Origin: Hyphococcus lacteus
GTDB taxonomy: Bacteria > Pseudomonadota > Alphaproteobacteria > Caulobacterales > Parvularculaceae
Length of the DNA stretch: 64,000 bases
Direction: 5' to 3'
Assembly: GCF_041058985.1 (NCBI RefSeq)
Contig: NZ_JBEHZE010000001.1
Location: forward strand, 124,001-188,000
The notes below the pieces were generated by a model that was given only the letters and a program-made list of their open reading frames with translations, did not search any database and had not been told where the DNA came from. The translations under genes and the position numbers were made by a program. Shown here piece by piece: positions 26,140 to 35,744 of the stretch (the first letter of the stretch is position 1; every line of letters starts with the position of its first letter).

Positions 26140-28056
26140 CTATCCCCGCCGTGGTGCAGGCGCACGAGCCAACGTACGCGGATCAATAGCAGACCGAGAC
26201 GACGGGTCTTTAGCCGCAACGGCTTTCATGATTTCACGGGCCTTTGGCCCCGCCATGGATGCGCCGCCGATTCCGTGTTCCACGACCACGGCACAGGCAT
26301 AGCGCGGGTTTTCATAAGGCATATAGCTGACGAACAATGCGTGGTCTCGTCGTTCCCACGGCAAGTCCTGCGGCTTCGCAAGGCCCTTTGCCCGGTCTTC
26401 AGCGGTGATCTGGTAAACTTGGCTTGTACCTGTCTTGCCCGCCATTTGCCATTCAGGATCGTCGATACGCGAACGCGCGGCCGTGCCCCATTCATTCGTA
26501 ACCGCATTCATCCCTGCACGGACAACAGAAAGGTGATCTTGGTCAACGTCGATCAATGGCGCTTCTGGCGCTGGCAGAATTAAATCACCAACAGCCCGAA
26601 CAAGACGTGGCCTTACCGCCCGGCCCGTAGCCACGCGCGCGGACATCACCGCCAACTGCAAAGGTGTTGACGTAACGTAGCCTTGTCCGATGATGACAGA
26701 TAAGGTTTCGCCCTGGAACCACGGTTGGTTCGCTGGATTGCCCGCAAAATACTGACGTTTCCAATCGCGGTCTGGAATGATCCCTTTTTGTTGTCCGGGA
26801 ATACCCAATTCATAGGTCTGACCAAGGCCAAATTTGCGAGCGGTATCGGCAAGCAAATCAACATCAAGCGTTTTCGCGATATCATAATAAAAGATATCAC
26901 AAGAATGTTTGAGTGAGCCTTTCATATCAACGGTGCCGTGACCACCGCGCTTCCAGCAATGAAAATAGCGGTTTCCGTACCAGATGCGCCCATTACAAAA
27001 TGCGGTGTGGTTTGCCTTCACGCCGGCGCGTTGAGCCGCAATTGCACTCACGATCTTAAACGTTGATCCCGGCGGATAAACACCAGAAAGCGGTTTATTG
27101 AGGAGCGGTTTATATGGACTGGAATTTAAGTCGCGCCATAAATCAGGATTGATTCCGACGTTAAAATCATTCGGATTAAACGCAGGTGTTGAGGCCATGA
27201 CGAGAATGTCGCCAGTTACGACATCCATCACCACGGCGGCAGCGCTTTCGCCCGCAAGCTCTTTCATCGCGGCTTCTTGCAGTTCCGCATCGATCGTCAA
27301 CGACAAGGTTTTACCTTGCGCAGAGGGCACAGCAGAATCCGCCATCTCCTCAATCACGCGACCATGCGCGTTGACTTTAACGTTGATCGCGCCAGCGCTC
27401 CCGCGAAGCTCTTTTTCGTAGGTTCGCTCTAGCCCTTCGCGGCCCACCTTGAACCCCGGTTGCCGCAACAAAACACGGTCTTCGTCAGTTTCCTGAGAGG
27501 AGAGATCACGCTCGGTTACCGCACCGACATATCCGATGACGAAGGCAGAAGCCTCCCCTTCCGGATAGTCACGTGTCTCACCGACATCCGGCAAAACACC
27601 TGCTAAATGCGGCAGTTCAAAATTGATCTTGGAGAAATCATGCCAACTCAGATTGTCAGCAATTTGTACCGGGGTGAAGGATCCGCGACGACGAATTTCC
27701 CGCAAAATACGCGCGCGGCGTTCTTCGCTCACCGGCGTGATGCTAGCAATTTTATCAAGCGCAGCGTCAACGTCCCGGGCTTGCTCAGGGATCAGCAGAA
27801 TACGAAAGTTTTTCCGATTAGAGGCAAGCGGCGCACCGAAGCGGTCAATGATCTCTCCGCGTAACGGCGTTAAAATACGCCGGTTAAACTGGTTGCGTTG
27901 GGCAAGGTCTAAATATTTCTGGTGGTCGGTAACTTGCAGCTGATAAAGCCGCCCGGTAATGCCCGCAAACAAAAGCCCAACGCCGCCACCAAACAAAACC
28001 GTCCGGCGGCCTACTGTTTCCTGTCGTTCTGGGTCATGTGGGTTTACACCAGCCAT
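26140..28056 (-). CDS. mrdA: Penicillin-binding protein 2 (transpeptidase MrdA)
   Basis: A 638-residue class B PBP. One N-terminal membrane helix (about 22-40), a pedestal/dimerisation domain, then the transpeptidase: SxxK motif in YPPGSTFKIVSA, SxN-equivalent SCD in KHSCDIFYYD, and KTG in MAGKTGTSQV. It cross-links peptidoglycan during elongation as RodA's partner. Preceded by mreD with two bases between them and followed directly by rodA. The C-terminal tail is Arg/Pro/Ala-rich (RTLARAPAPRRG). Confidence 0.96.
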   Translation of the reverse strand: MAGVNPHDPERQETVGRRTVLFGGGVGLLFAGITGRLYQLQVTDHQKYLDLAQRNQFNRRILTPLRGEIIDRFGAPLASNRKNFRILLIPEQARDVDAALDKIASITPVSEERRARILREIRRRGSFTPVQIADNLSWHDFSKINFELPHLAGVLPDVGETRDYPEGEASAFVIGYVGAVTERDLSSQETDEDRVLLRQPGFKVGREGLERTYEKELRGSAGAINVKVNAHGRVIEEMADSAVPSAQGKTLSLTIDAELQEAAMKELAGESAAAVVMDVVTGDILVMASTPAFNPNDFNVGINPDLWRDLNSSPYKPLLNKPLSGVYPPGSTFKIVSAIAAQRAGVKANHTAFCNGRIWYGNRYFHCWKRGGHGTVDMKGSLKHSCDIFYYDIAKTLDVDLLADTARKFGLGQTYELGIPGQQKGIIPDRDWKRQYFAGNPANQPWFQGETLSVIIGQGYVTSTPLQLAVMSARVATGRAVRPRLVRAVGDLILPAPEAPLIDVDQDHLSVVRAGMNAVTNEWGTAARSRIDDPEWQMAGKTGTSQVYQITAEDRAKGLAKPQDLPWERRDHALFVSYMPYENPRYACAVVVEHGIGGASMAGPKAREIMKAVAAKDPSSRSAIDPRTLARAPAPRRG

Positions 28057-28058
28057 GA

Positions 28059-28571
28059 TTACGCCTCCACCAAAACGCGGCGATGCAGCTCGCTAAAGGC
28101 TGCGCCAAACAGAGGGTAAATCAAAATTGTGGCCGCAAGTTGTAACACCAACGAACGGACGGGCAGCAAAACGCCTGACATCAAACTCATCACAAGCCAC
28201 AGGATAATCCCTGCGCCCGCTGCTGCAAAGGCAAAACCGACCCAGACCACTTTTTGTTCTCGTCCTAAAAAATAAGAACGCTGCGACATGACGATAAACT
28301 GGGTAAAAAGGTAAACCATCGCCCATAAGCCAAGCGGCCCGCCAGTTAACAAATCCTGAACAAAGCCAATCAGAAATACGCTGACAGACGGTAGTGAATC
28401 CGGGCCATAGATTGACCAGAAAAACACCACAACCAAAGGAATGATGGGTGTCGGGGCAAAGCCTTCAAACAGTCTTATTGGCGCTGCCAGAATGATAACG
28501 CCGAGAAGACCCAGAATTGTCGGGGTAATTGCTTTGAGGAGCCGAAAGAGGTTCTCTGCACGGTATCCCAT
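28059..28571 (-). CDS. mreD: Rod shape-determining protein MreD
   Basis: A 170-residue membrane protein with about five hydrophobic segments and the MreD pattern PTPIIPLVVVFFWSIYGPD followed by FLIGFVQDLLTGGPLGLWA. It links MreC to the RodA-PBP2 synthase. Sits three bases after mreC and two before mrdA, as expected for the operon. Confidence 0.93.
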   Translation of the reverse strand: MGYRAENLFRLLKAITPTILGLLGVIILAAPIRLFEGFAPTPIIPLVVVFFWSIYGPDSLPSVSVFLIGFVQDLLTGGPLGLWAMVYLFTQFIVMSQRSYFLGREQKVVWVGFAFAAAGAGIILWLVMSLMSGVLLPVRSLVLQLAATILIYPLFGAAFSELHRRVLVEA

Positions 28572-28574
28572 GCC

Positions 28575-29477
28575 CTACCCCTCGACTGGCGGCTGGTCGC
28601 TATCAGCGGCTGTTGCTTCGTCTTCAACGGGGTCAACCGTAGGAAATGCATAATTGATCACACGCACCATACGAGTTCTCGCATAATTTGTATAAAGATC
28701 AACAACGATGCCGCCATTACGTTCACCACTGACTTCACCAACGGGTAAGCCACGCGGCAACGCACCACCAGAGCCAGACGTCATCACTCTTTGACCAGGT
28801 GCGATTTCAACATCGTCACTCGTGACTGTTACAGTGATGACCGGATTTACGCGCGTATTGCCAACAAGAATACCTTCGATATCGGCACCTTCTACATAGA
28901 CTGGAATTCGACTTTGGATGTCAGTCAGCAACAGAACCCGCGACGCCGCCCCTCCTGCCTCAACGATCCGGCCGATTAATCCATGATCATCGACGACGGC
29001 TTGACCAACTTCGACATTTCGAGCCCGGCCTGCATTGACGATCATCGAACGTGCGAATGCGTCATTTGACTCGCCGATTACAAAGGCTGTGACCGGTTGG
29101 GCACTTGGTGGTGCTTGGTATCCCTGCAGGGCATTGTAGGTGGCAACAGTCTCACGAAGCTCAAGCGCCTCTACCATCCACTGGCGAAGCTCTGCGTTTT
29201 CTGCACGCAACGCCTCGTTCTGTTCCATGACATTAAAATAATCGCCGACAGATCCGGCAACATCATGAACATAATTAATTGGTGCTGAGAAAAATGACAA
29301 AATGGGTGATGCTGCGTCCATCACCCCTTCGCGCGCCTTTTTGAAAACTGATGCCTGCGCCGAATACAAACTCGACAACAGCAACAAAATGGAGACGAGC
29401 ATCAACAAGACGAGCACAAAGCGTGAGTGCGCTTTACGTCCCAATCCCTCGCGTTTGTCCTGCCCTAGAAATTCCAT
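28575..29477 (-). CDS. mreC: Rod shape-determining protein MreC
   Basis: A 300-residue bitopic protein. A membrane helix near residues 20-42 leads to a periplasmic coiled coil (NVMEQNEALRAENAELRQWM) and two beta-barrel domains, including NAGRARNVEVGQAVVDDHGL and VMTSGSGGALPRGLPVGEV. It scaffolds the elongasome in the periplasm. The last ~15 residues are acidic and variable. Second gene of the operon, 49 bp after mreB. Confidence 0.95.
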   Translation of the reverse strand: MEFLGQDKREGLGRKAHSRFVLVLLMLVSILLLLSSLYSAQASVFKKAREGVMDAASPILSFFSAPINYVHDVAGSVGDYFNVMEQNEALRAENAELRQWMVEALELRETVATYNALQGYQAPPSAQPVTAFVIGESNDAFARSMIVNAGRARNVEVGQAVVDDHGLIGRIVEAGGAASRVLLLTDIQSRIPVYVEGADIEGILVGNTRVNPVITVTVTSDDVEIAPGQRVMTSGSGGALPRGLPVGEVSGERNGGIVVDLYTNYARTRMVRVINYAFPTVDPVEDEATAADSDQPPVEG

Positions 29478-29526
29478 GCCTCGCGAACAAGATCCATTTT
29501 GCCGCGCCGTTAAAAACTGTGTCGCC

Positions 29527-30567
29527 CTAGATGGCCGAAGACAGAACGCCGCGCATTGCTTTCGTGTTTTCTAATGCTGCGCCGGTGCCTAACGCAACAC
29601 AAGATAGTGGGTCGTCGGCGACAGAAACCGGCAAGCCTGTTTCATCGCGTAGCACCTGATCGAGATTCTTGAGGAGAGCCCCGCCGCCCGTCAACATAAT
29701 TCCGGTGTCGACGATATCAGCCGCGAGTTCCGGTGGTGTCGCCTCAAGAGCAACTTTGACCGCTTCAATGATTTGGCTCACTGGTTCTGCGAGCGCTTCG
29801 GCGACTTGCGCCTCACCGATTCGGACTTCTTTCGGAACGCCGTGCATCAAATCGCGTCCCTTGATTTGGATAGTCGTACCTGATCCTTCGGTCGGGATCA
29901 TCGCAGAGCCGACTTCTTTTTTGATCCGTTCAGCAGAAGCCTCACCAATCAGCAAATTATACATGCGGCGAATATAAGCGACAATGGCGTCATCCATCTT
30001 GTCGCCGCCAACGCGCACAGAACGCGAGTAAACAATGCCGCCAAGCGAAAGGACTGCAACCTCTGTTGTACCGCCGCCAATATCCACAACCATGGAACCG
30101 GTTGGCTCTGTCACAGGAAGCCCGGCGCCGATTGCGGCCGCCATTGGCTCTTCGATCAATTCAACCTTACGCGCGCCAGCTGACAAAGCCGATTCCTGAA
30201 TCGCCCTGCGCTCAACAGCAGTTGCACCCGAAGGCACGCAGACAACGATACGTGGCGACGCGAATGAACGACGATTATGCACCTTACGGATAAAGTGCTT
30301 GATCATCGCTTCAGCGACTTCAAAATCGGCAATCACACCATCGCGCATCGGACGGATTGCTTCGATCTCGCCCGGCGTACGCCCAAGCATTTCTTTTGCT
30401 TCGTTTCCAACAGCACGCACCATCTTGCGCCCGCCACGGGTTTCAATTGCAACAACTGACGGCTCGTTCAGCACGATACCGCGACCTTTGACATATACCA
30501 GCGTATTGGCGGTACCGAGATCGATCGCCATGTCCGCAGAAAGCATGCCTAACAGTGTAGAGAACAT
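29527..30567 (-). CDS. mreB: Actin-like cytoskeletal protein MreB
   Basis: A 346-residue bacterial actin. Nucleotide-binding motifs are standard: phosphate-1 DMAIDLGTANTLVYVKG near 12-28, phosphate-2 VVDIGGGTTEVAVLSLGG, and the adenosine motif TGGGALLKNL. The N-terminal MFSTLLGML segment can insert into the membrane. It organises lateral wall synthesis by MreCD-RodA-PBP2, encoded downstream. First gene of the operon, so the promoter should lie in the 160 bp upstream (30568-30727). Confidence 0.97.
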   Translation of the reverse strand: MFSTLLGMLSADMAIDLGTANTLVYVKGRGIVLNEPSVVAIETRGGRKMVRAVGNEAKEMLGRTPGEIEAIRPMRDGVIADFEVAEAMIKHFIRKVHNRRSFASPRIVVCVPSGATAVERRAIQESALSAGARKVELIEEPMAAAIGAGLPVTEPTGSMVVDIGGGTTEVAVLSLGGIVYSRSVRVGGDKMDDAIVAYIRRMYNLLIGEASAERIKKEVGSAMIPTEGSGTTIQIKGRDLMHGVPKEVRIGEAQVAEALAEPVSQIIEAVKVALEATPPELAADIVDTGIMLTGGGALLKNLDQVLRDETGLPVSVADDPLSCVALGTGAALENTKAMRGVLSSAI

Positions 30568-30727
30568 TGGGCTTGTCCTATTCGTGGATACTAAAAATCA
30601 CGGACGTTCTTATCCTTAATGGGTTCCTAAATCGTCAACAAAGAAACAAACGCCATTCTTTTTTCAGAAAAGATCAACGCTGAATATTTACGCATTAACA
30701 AGATTCTCGATCAACATACGCCTTTCT

Positions 30728-31495
30728 TCAGTGAACATTATCGCTTTTCCGCAAACGTCGATAAATCCAGCGCACCAAAAGCAAGAAGCTCAACCACACG
30801 ACGATAATCAAAGCAACGATCGATAAGTCCTTGGGATTGCGGCTAGTAAAGAAATCAAACACGCCTGAAATTCCCTCGCGCAGCGCATCAGTATCCGGCG
30901 TGAAAGCGGCCAGCCCTGCGACAACGAGAATCTTCGGTATTATGCCAATGCCGGTCCCCACCCAGAATTTCCACAATGGAATATGGGCCGCACCAGCCGC
31001 CGCGTTTACAACAATGAACGGTGCCGACGGCACCACCCGAACCAGCCCGCTTGCCAAAACGCCGTGGCGACCGATGAAATCTATGGTGCGCTGCACACGT
31101 TCACCGCCCTTACGGCGCACCCAACGCCCCCCAAGGAAATGTCCTAGCCCAAAAGTAAGCGTGGCGCTCGTCATTGTGGCGATCCAAGAATAAATCGCAC
31201 CATTCTGGGGGCCAAAAACAATCACTGTTGCCGTAATCAAGAAAATCTGCGGGAAGCCGGTTAACGCCAAAAATACGAAAATTGAGACGACACCAATCAC
31301 AGCCCACGGGGATTCCGCTGCGGTCATCAGGAGTTGGGTTAAGCTGTCTTCTTGATCAATATTGAGCCATTGCTGGCCGAATGCGAGCATTAGCACGACA
31401 AAGACGAGCAATATCAAAGAAACAGCCAAAGACGTAAATGCCTTGGCATCCATCGACGTGAGCAAGCGCCCCAGAAGGCGCAGAAACTCAATCAT
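30728..31495 (-). CDS. TVP38/TMEM64 (VTT-domain) membrane protein
   Basis: A 255-residue inner-membrane protein of the DedA-related VTT superfamily. The conserved core is TATVIVFGPQNGAIYSW with TLTFGLGHFLGGRWV, and FIGRHGVLASGLVRVVPSAPF. DedA/VTT proteins are implicated in lipid or undecaprenyl-phosphate movement across membranes; the role of this member is unknown. It lies 160 bp upstream of mreB on the same strand, probably a separate transcription unit. The 246 bp upstream of it (31496-31741) hold no gene I can support. Confidence 0.88.
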   Translation of the reverse strand: MIEFLRLLGRLLTSMDAKAFTSLAVSLILLVFVVLMLAFGQQWLNIDQEDSLTQLLMTAAESPWAVIGVVSIFVFLALTGFPQIFLITATVIVFGPQNGAIYSWIATMTSATLTFGLGHFLGGRWVRRKGGERVQRTIDFIGRHGVLASGLVRVVPSAPFIVVNAAAGAAHIPLWKFWVGTGIGIIPKILVVAGLAAFTPDTDALREGISGVFDFFTSRNPKDLSIVALIIVVWLSFLLLVRWIYRRLRKSDNVH

Positions 31496-31741
31496 AAAAG
31501 CGGTTCCACCTAGCGCAGCGCCCTCGTAGGCGCTAGCCGAATTGACCCCAAATTTGACTGCTTAACTATCCCCAAGCAGTCTTTTCCCTTACGTTATTTA
31601 ATAACGCTCGCCCCTTAACAATGCAATCTATCCGGGCATATTTACGGTTAACGTTGCAGAAATAGCCTAGAGGGTTCAACATACACGTGGGTTTTTGTAG
31701 CCAGCGCAGGACCGATTTGATGCGCTGCGGGGAGAGTAAAT

Positions 31742-32431
31742 ATGCGTATTTCGATATTCGCATGGGTCATTATTTTTATCATTGGCGCACTCATTGGGGA
31801 CCGATACGGAACCCCAAATTGGGCTAGTAACGTCGCTGATCGTGGCTTTGTCGCCGTTGAAAGTTGGTTCGGAAAACTAGATGAGCCAATACCTGCCGCA
31901 AATGAAGATAAAGCGGACGAAGATGATGACATCGCCGAACCACCTGCCGAAAGCGACCCCGCGCCCACAAATGACGCTGACGACCAAAAACTCCGCATTA
32001 ATGCCGCGGGCCTTCAAATCATCAAGGAAAGCGAAGGCTTGCGGCTTGATGCCTATAATCTGAACGGCCAGTGGTTGATCGGATATGGCCATGCACGCAC
32101 AGCGCAAGCAGGCATGACAATCACCGAAGCCCAGGCCGAAAAATTGTTACGTGAAGACATAGCGAGCACCGAAGGTGCAGTTCGCTGGATGGTCGAAGTG
32201 CCGGTTAATGCAAACCAATTCTCGGCGTTAGTTTCACTGGCTTATAATCTTGGTGCAGGTGGTTTTTCCAAAACATCAGTCTTGGAAAAACTAAACAAAG
32301 GCGAATACCAAAACGCAGCCGAAGCGTTTTTAAGTCATGACCGTGCCCGCATTGACGGCGAACTACAATCCATCCCCCATTTGACGGAGCGTCGCCAAAA
32401 GGAACATGATTTGTTTTTGCAACCAGTCTAA
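31742..32431 (+). CDS. Membrane-tethered GH24 (phage-type) lysozyme
   Basis: A 229-residue protein. An N-terminal hydrophobic helix (about 4-20) is followed by an acidic, low-complexity linker (about 48-84) and then a T4/lambdoid-type lysozyme domain (about 87-229): IIKESEGLRLDAYNLNGQW with the catalytic Glu near 98, LIGYGHA, NANQFSALVSLAYNLG. It would cleave the glycan backbone of peptidoglycan from a membrane anchor in the periplasm, suggesting a housekeeping or cell-wall-remodelling use rather than phage lysis; no holin or other phage genes are near. The linker resembles those of endolysin-like domains fused to bacterial anchors. Confidence 0.85.
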   Translation: MRISIFAWVIIFIIGALIGDRYGTPNWASNVADRGFVAVESWFGKLDEPIPAANEDKADEDDDIAEPPAESDPAPTNDADDQKLRINAAGLQIIKESEGLRLDAYNLNGQWLIGYGHARTAQAGMTITEAQAEKLLREDIASTEGAVRWMVEVPVNANQFSALVSLAYNLGAGGFSKTSVLEKLNKGEYQNAAEAFLSHDRARIDGELQSIPHLTERRQKEHDLFLQPV

Positions 32432-32433
32432 AT

Positions 32434-33333
32434 TTAGAGAATCAAATCAATTGCTGCGGCACTGTCTTTCACTTGCGGCCAGTCGCGCGTTTGGTTTCTG
32501 AACCAAGTTAATTGGCGTTTAGCAAACCGCCGTGTGTTTTGTTGTAATTGACTGAGCGTCATTTCGCGGTCCCATTCATCTTGGATAAATGCCGTTAATT
32601 CAGCGACGCCTAGCGCTTTCATCAACGGCAAACTTGGATCGAGCTGCCGATCGAGCAATGCCCGAATTTCGTCAATCGCCCCCTGCTCTAACATTGCCTC
32701 GGCCCGTCTATCACAAGACGCATAGAGCCGTTCGCGTTCGGGGGCGATAACAACCCGCTTGGCGACACCATCAATCATCGGCTTTCGCGGCATTGCCTGA
32801 AAAAACGAAAGCGGCTTTCCTGTCGCCCGGTGCACTTCCCACGCACGCAGCAAACGCTGACTATCCCCTTGGGGGAGTCGCGCCATGGGCGGGTCAATCG
32901 CGACCACTTCAGCACGGAATGCCTCTGCGCCCAAGGTTTCGCGCCGGGATATGGCCTCTTCGCGCATCGACGCGGGAACATCCGGTATGGGCGACAGCCC
33001 TTCCGTTAGGGCGCGGAAATAAAGCCCCGTACCCCCAACGATCACCGGAAGTTTTCCGCGAGCCGCGATTTTCTTAATAACCTTTGCAGCACTTTCCGCC
33101 CACATTCCCGCCGAACAACGGGTGTCACCGTCAAGATGCCCATAGAGATGGTGCGGAACAACGGCTTCGTCAGCCACCGAAGGCCGCGCCGTCAAAATCC
33201 GCAAATCCTCATAAACTTGCATTGCATCAGCATTAACAATCTCGCCATCTAACTTTTGGGCAATAGATAATGCAGCCGCTGACTTGCCGCCGGCGGTGGG
33301 CCCTGCGATAAAGATTAAATTTGCAGCGCTCAT
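32434..33333 (-). CDS. miaA: tRNA dimethylallyltransferase MiaA
   Basis: A 299-residue enzyme that adds a dimethylallyl group to A37 of tRNAs reading UNN codons. P-loop GPTAGGKS at about 10-17, the substrate-binding NADAMQVYEDL and a GGTGLYFRALTEGLSPIP segment are all present, with the C-terminal RFAKRQLTWFRNQ region of the family. The start at 33333 puts the P-loop at its usual place; a frame open further upstream overlaps serB. Divergent from serB with only 18 bp between start codons. Confidence 0.95.
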   Translation of the reverse strand: MSAANLIFIAGPTAGGKSAAALSIAQKLDGEIVNADAMQVYEDLRILTARPSVADEAVVPHHLYGHLDGDTRCSAGMWAESAAKVIKKIAARGKLPVIVGGTGLYFRALTEGLSPIPDVPASMREEAISRRETLGAEAFRAEVVAIDPPMARLPQGDSQRLLRAWEVHRATGKPLSFFQAMPRKPMIDGVAKRVVIAPERERLYASCDRRAEAMLEQGAIDEIRALLDRQLDPSLPLMKALGVAELTAFIQDEWDREMTLSQLQQNTRRFAKRQLTWFRNQTRDWPQVKDSAAAIDLIL

Positions 33334-33351
33334 GGAGTCGTCCGTACCCGT

Positions 33352-34236
33352 ATGACTTATATTCTCTCGGTCATTGCCAATCCCGAAAATCCGGCCATTG
33401 ATAACGAACTTCTCGACCGCATAGGCGACGCGGTCAAGGGAACCCCGCCCCGTATTTTGGCTCATAATATCGCCTATGACATAGGACTATCCCACCCGCC
33501 ATCGTCAGAAGCCCTGACCGAAGCGGCCATGATTGCGCGCGAAGCACGCGTAGACATAAACTTGATTTCCGCCGAAAATCGCCGAAAAAAGCTGCTGATT
33601 GCCGACATGGACTCAACAATTATCCAGCAAGAATGCATTGATGAAATCGCCGAATATGCGGGTAAGCGCGATGAAATATCAGACATAACCGAACGTGCCA
33701 TGCGTGGAGAGCTTGATTTTGACGCGGCGTTGAAGGAACGCGTTGCGATGCTCAAAGGCCTATCCGAAGACGTCCTGAACGAGGCTTTCACAAACCGTAT
33801 TTCACTCACGCCGGGTGCAAAGACCCTTGTCCAGACAATGAATACGCTTGGCGCAATGACCGCATTGGTTTCTGGTGGGTTCACCTTTTTCACCAGCCGG
33901 GTCGCCAAGGAAACGGGCTTTCAATACAATCAAGCAAATGAGTTATTGCTCGATGACGGCGCGCTTACCGGCGATGTCGGCATGCCAATATTGGGCCGCG
34001 CGGCGAAAGAAAGCGCCCTTAAGCGCCTGGTTAGCGAAGCCGACATCACACTTAGAGATTCGATAGCCGTTGGCGATGGGGCAAATGATTTATCGATGCT
34101 GGGCGCAGCAGGCATCGGTGTTGCGTTTCGCGCAAAGCCGACAGTCGCCGCGGCCGCCCATGCAAGGATCGACTTCGCAGATCTCACCGCGCTGCTATAT
34201 CTTCAAGGTATTCCGCAAACGGAATTTCGTACTTAA
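33352..34236 (+). CDS. serB: Phosphoserine phosphatase SerB
   Basis: A 294-residue HAD-superfamily enzyme that makes serine from phosphoserine. HAD motif I is ADMDSTII (nucleophile Asp85, Asp87), motif II LVSGGFTFF, and motif III/IV GDGANDLSML. An ACT-like N-terminal region (1-75) precedes the catalytic core, as in other proteobacterial SerB proteins. Back-to-back with miaA; its promoter must overlap the 5' part of miaA. Confidence 0.95.
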   Translation: MTYILSVIANPENPAIDNELLDRIGDAVKGTPPRILAHNIAYDIGLSHPPSSEALTEAAMIAREARVDINLISAENRRKKLLIADMDSTIIQQECIDEIAEYAGKRDEISDITERAMRGELDFDAALKERVAMLKGLSEDVLNEAFTNRISLTPGAKTLVQTMNTLGAMTALVSGGFTFFTSRVAKETGFQYNQANELLLDDGALTGDVGMPILGRAAKESALKRLVSEADITLRDSIAVGDGANDLSMLGAAGIGVAFRAKPTVAAAAHARIDFADLTALLYLQGIPQTEFRT

Positions 34237-35621
34237 GGGCGAAGCGATTCGTAGAACAAAAGATCGCCGCGTTGGACATAAATCTGAACCGGTCCGCTAT
34301 TGAGGTTCCGCAACTTGCCAAGCTTATCGACCGCAGACGAAGGCCGCGTCACACGCTCCCAACCGATTTCAAGAATGATGTCACCGGGCTGGAGTACGAT
34401 CGCTGCTGCGCTATCTGGGTCAACTGCGGTTACAACCACGCCCTGCACTGTGGCCGGAAGGCCGAATGCCTGACGAATGTCATCCGTCGCCTCTTGCAAT
34501 GTGAGGCCGGAACCTTTGGCCGCGCTGGCCGGCAAAACGCCCGTTGAATTCGACGCCAACATCCGCGTTTCACGGCGATCAACACGAACCGACACTTTGA
34601 TGCGGCGGCCATCACGCAACACTTCAACGGGAACTGTTGTCCCTATTTGTGTATCCGCCACGGCGCGCGTTAGATCTCGGACACTGCCGATATCGCGGCG
34701 GTTAAACAGCAAGATCACATCATTAGGTTCAAGACCAGCATCGGACGCCGGGCTATTCGGGCGGACGACCGTGACTAAAGCACCTTTGGGCGAGCGCAGA
34801 CCAAGCGTTGCCGCAAGTTCGGCAGAGACATCATCAATCGACACCCCAAGCCAACCACGACGTGTTTCACCATGTTCAAGCAACTGCGAAATAACCGTAT
34901 CAGCGAGATCCGCGGGAACCGCAAAACCAACACCAACTGAGCCGCCAGTCTGTGAATAAATTGCCGTGTTCACGCCAACAACTTTGCCGCTCATGTCGAA
35001 TAGAGGGCCGCCGGAATTACCTCGGTTGATCGCCGCATCGGTCTGGATAAAGTCATCATACTGACCTGAATTAATGTCGCGGTTACGCGCAGACACGATA
35101 CCCACTGTCACCGTACCACCGAGACCGAATGGGTTGCCGATTGCAATCACCCAGTCCCCGACCCGAGCCGCATCTGAGTCACCAAAACTTACGAACGGAA
35201 ATTTCGTCGAACCGCCGTCGAGCTGAAGCACCGCAAGGTCGGTTTCGCGATCGCGGCCACGAACGGTCGCGGCGAATTCGCGCCCATCATGTAACGTGAC
35301 CGTAATATCGTCGGCGTTGTCGATGACGTGGTTGTTGGTGACCACAAGACCAGCCGCATCAACTATAAAACCAGAACCAAGCGACACCGCCGGCTGATTA
35401 AATTTACGCTGAAGCGGCGCAAGTTCACCACTCGCCTTGCCACCCGCGCTACGTTGGGCAGAAGAAATATTGACCACCGCAGGCGTCAATTTTTCGGCGA
35501 GATCGGCAAAGCTATCTGGCGCCCCGCGGCCCGCTGCGACCGCACCCATATCTGCTACAAGCAAACTACCTGACGCTACAAAGCAGGCTAAAAAACCCCG
35601 CACAATCCCCAATCGAGCCAT
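34233..35621 (-). CDS. degP: Do-family periplasmic serine protease (DegP/DegQ)
   Basis: A 462-residue HtrA protease. Signal peptide about 1-30, then a trypsin-like domain with catalytic His98 (TNNHVIDN), Asp128 (RETDLAVLQLD) and Ser203 (RGNSGGPLF), followed by two PDZ domains (about 255-345 and 375-460). It degrades or refolds damaged envelope proteins. Located downstream of hflC on the same strand, with a strong hairpin in the 123-bp gap. The gene's 3' end overlaps that of serB by four bases. Confidence 0.94.
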   Translation of the reverse strand: MARLGIVRGFLACFVASGSLLVADMGAVAAGRGAPDSFADLAEKLTPAVVNISSAQRSAGGKASGELAPLQRKFNQPAVSLGSGFIVDAAGLVVTNNHVIDNADDITVTLHDGREFAATVRGRDRETDLAVLQLDGGSTKFPFVSFGDSDAARVGDWVIAIGNPFGLGGTVTVGIVSARNRDINSGQYDDFIQTDAAINRGNSGGPLFDMSGKVVGVNTAIYSQTGGSVGVGFAVPADLADTVISQLLEHGETRRGWLGVSIDDVSAELAATLGLRSPKGALVTVVRPNSPASDAGLEPNDVILLFNRRDIGSVRDLTRAVADTQIGTTVPVEVLRDGRRIKVSVRVDRRETRMLASNSTGVLPASAAKGSGLTLQEATDDIRQAFGLPATVQGVVVTAVDPDSAAAIVLQPGDIILEIGWERVTRPSSAVDKLGKLRNLNSGPVQIYVQRGDLLFYESLRP

Positions 35622-35683
35622 AATCGCCTCTACTCTTTCCCCGAGAAAAACACCCTAGCAGAAACAGGTTAACCCAAAGACGA

Positions 35684-35718
35684 CCGCCGGGAAACGCTTC
35701 TAATGCGCTTCCCGGCGG
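35684..35718. terminator. Strong hairpin between hflC and degP
   Basis: CCGCCGGGAAACGC (35684-35697) pairs with GCGCTTCCCGGCGG (35705-35718) with one mismatch and a 7-base loop. In the hflC-to-degP direction it is not followed by a T-run; on the plus strand ATTTTTG follows shortly. It may be an attenuator or RNA-processing element rather than a full terminator. Confidence 0.55.
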
Positions 35719-35744
35719 GCATTTTTGAACCGATTGGCTTGTGA

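Noticed and set aside
33334..33465. Longer miaA start
   Set aside because: It would overlap serB and place the P-loop about 45 residues too far in.
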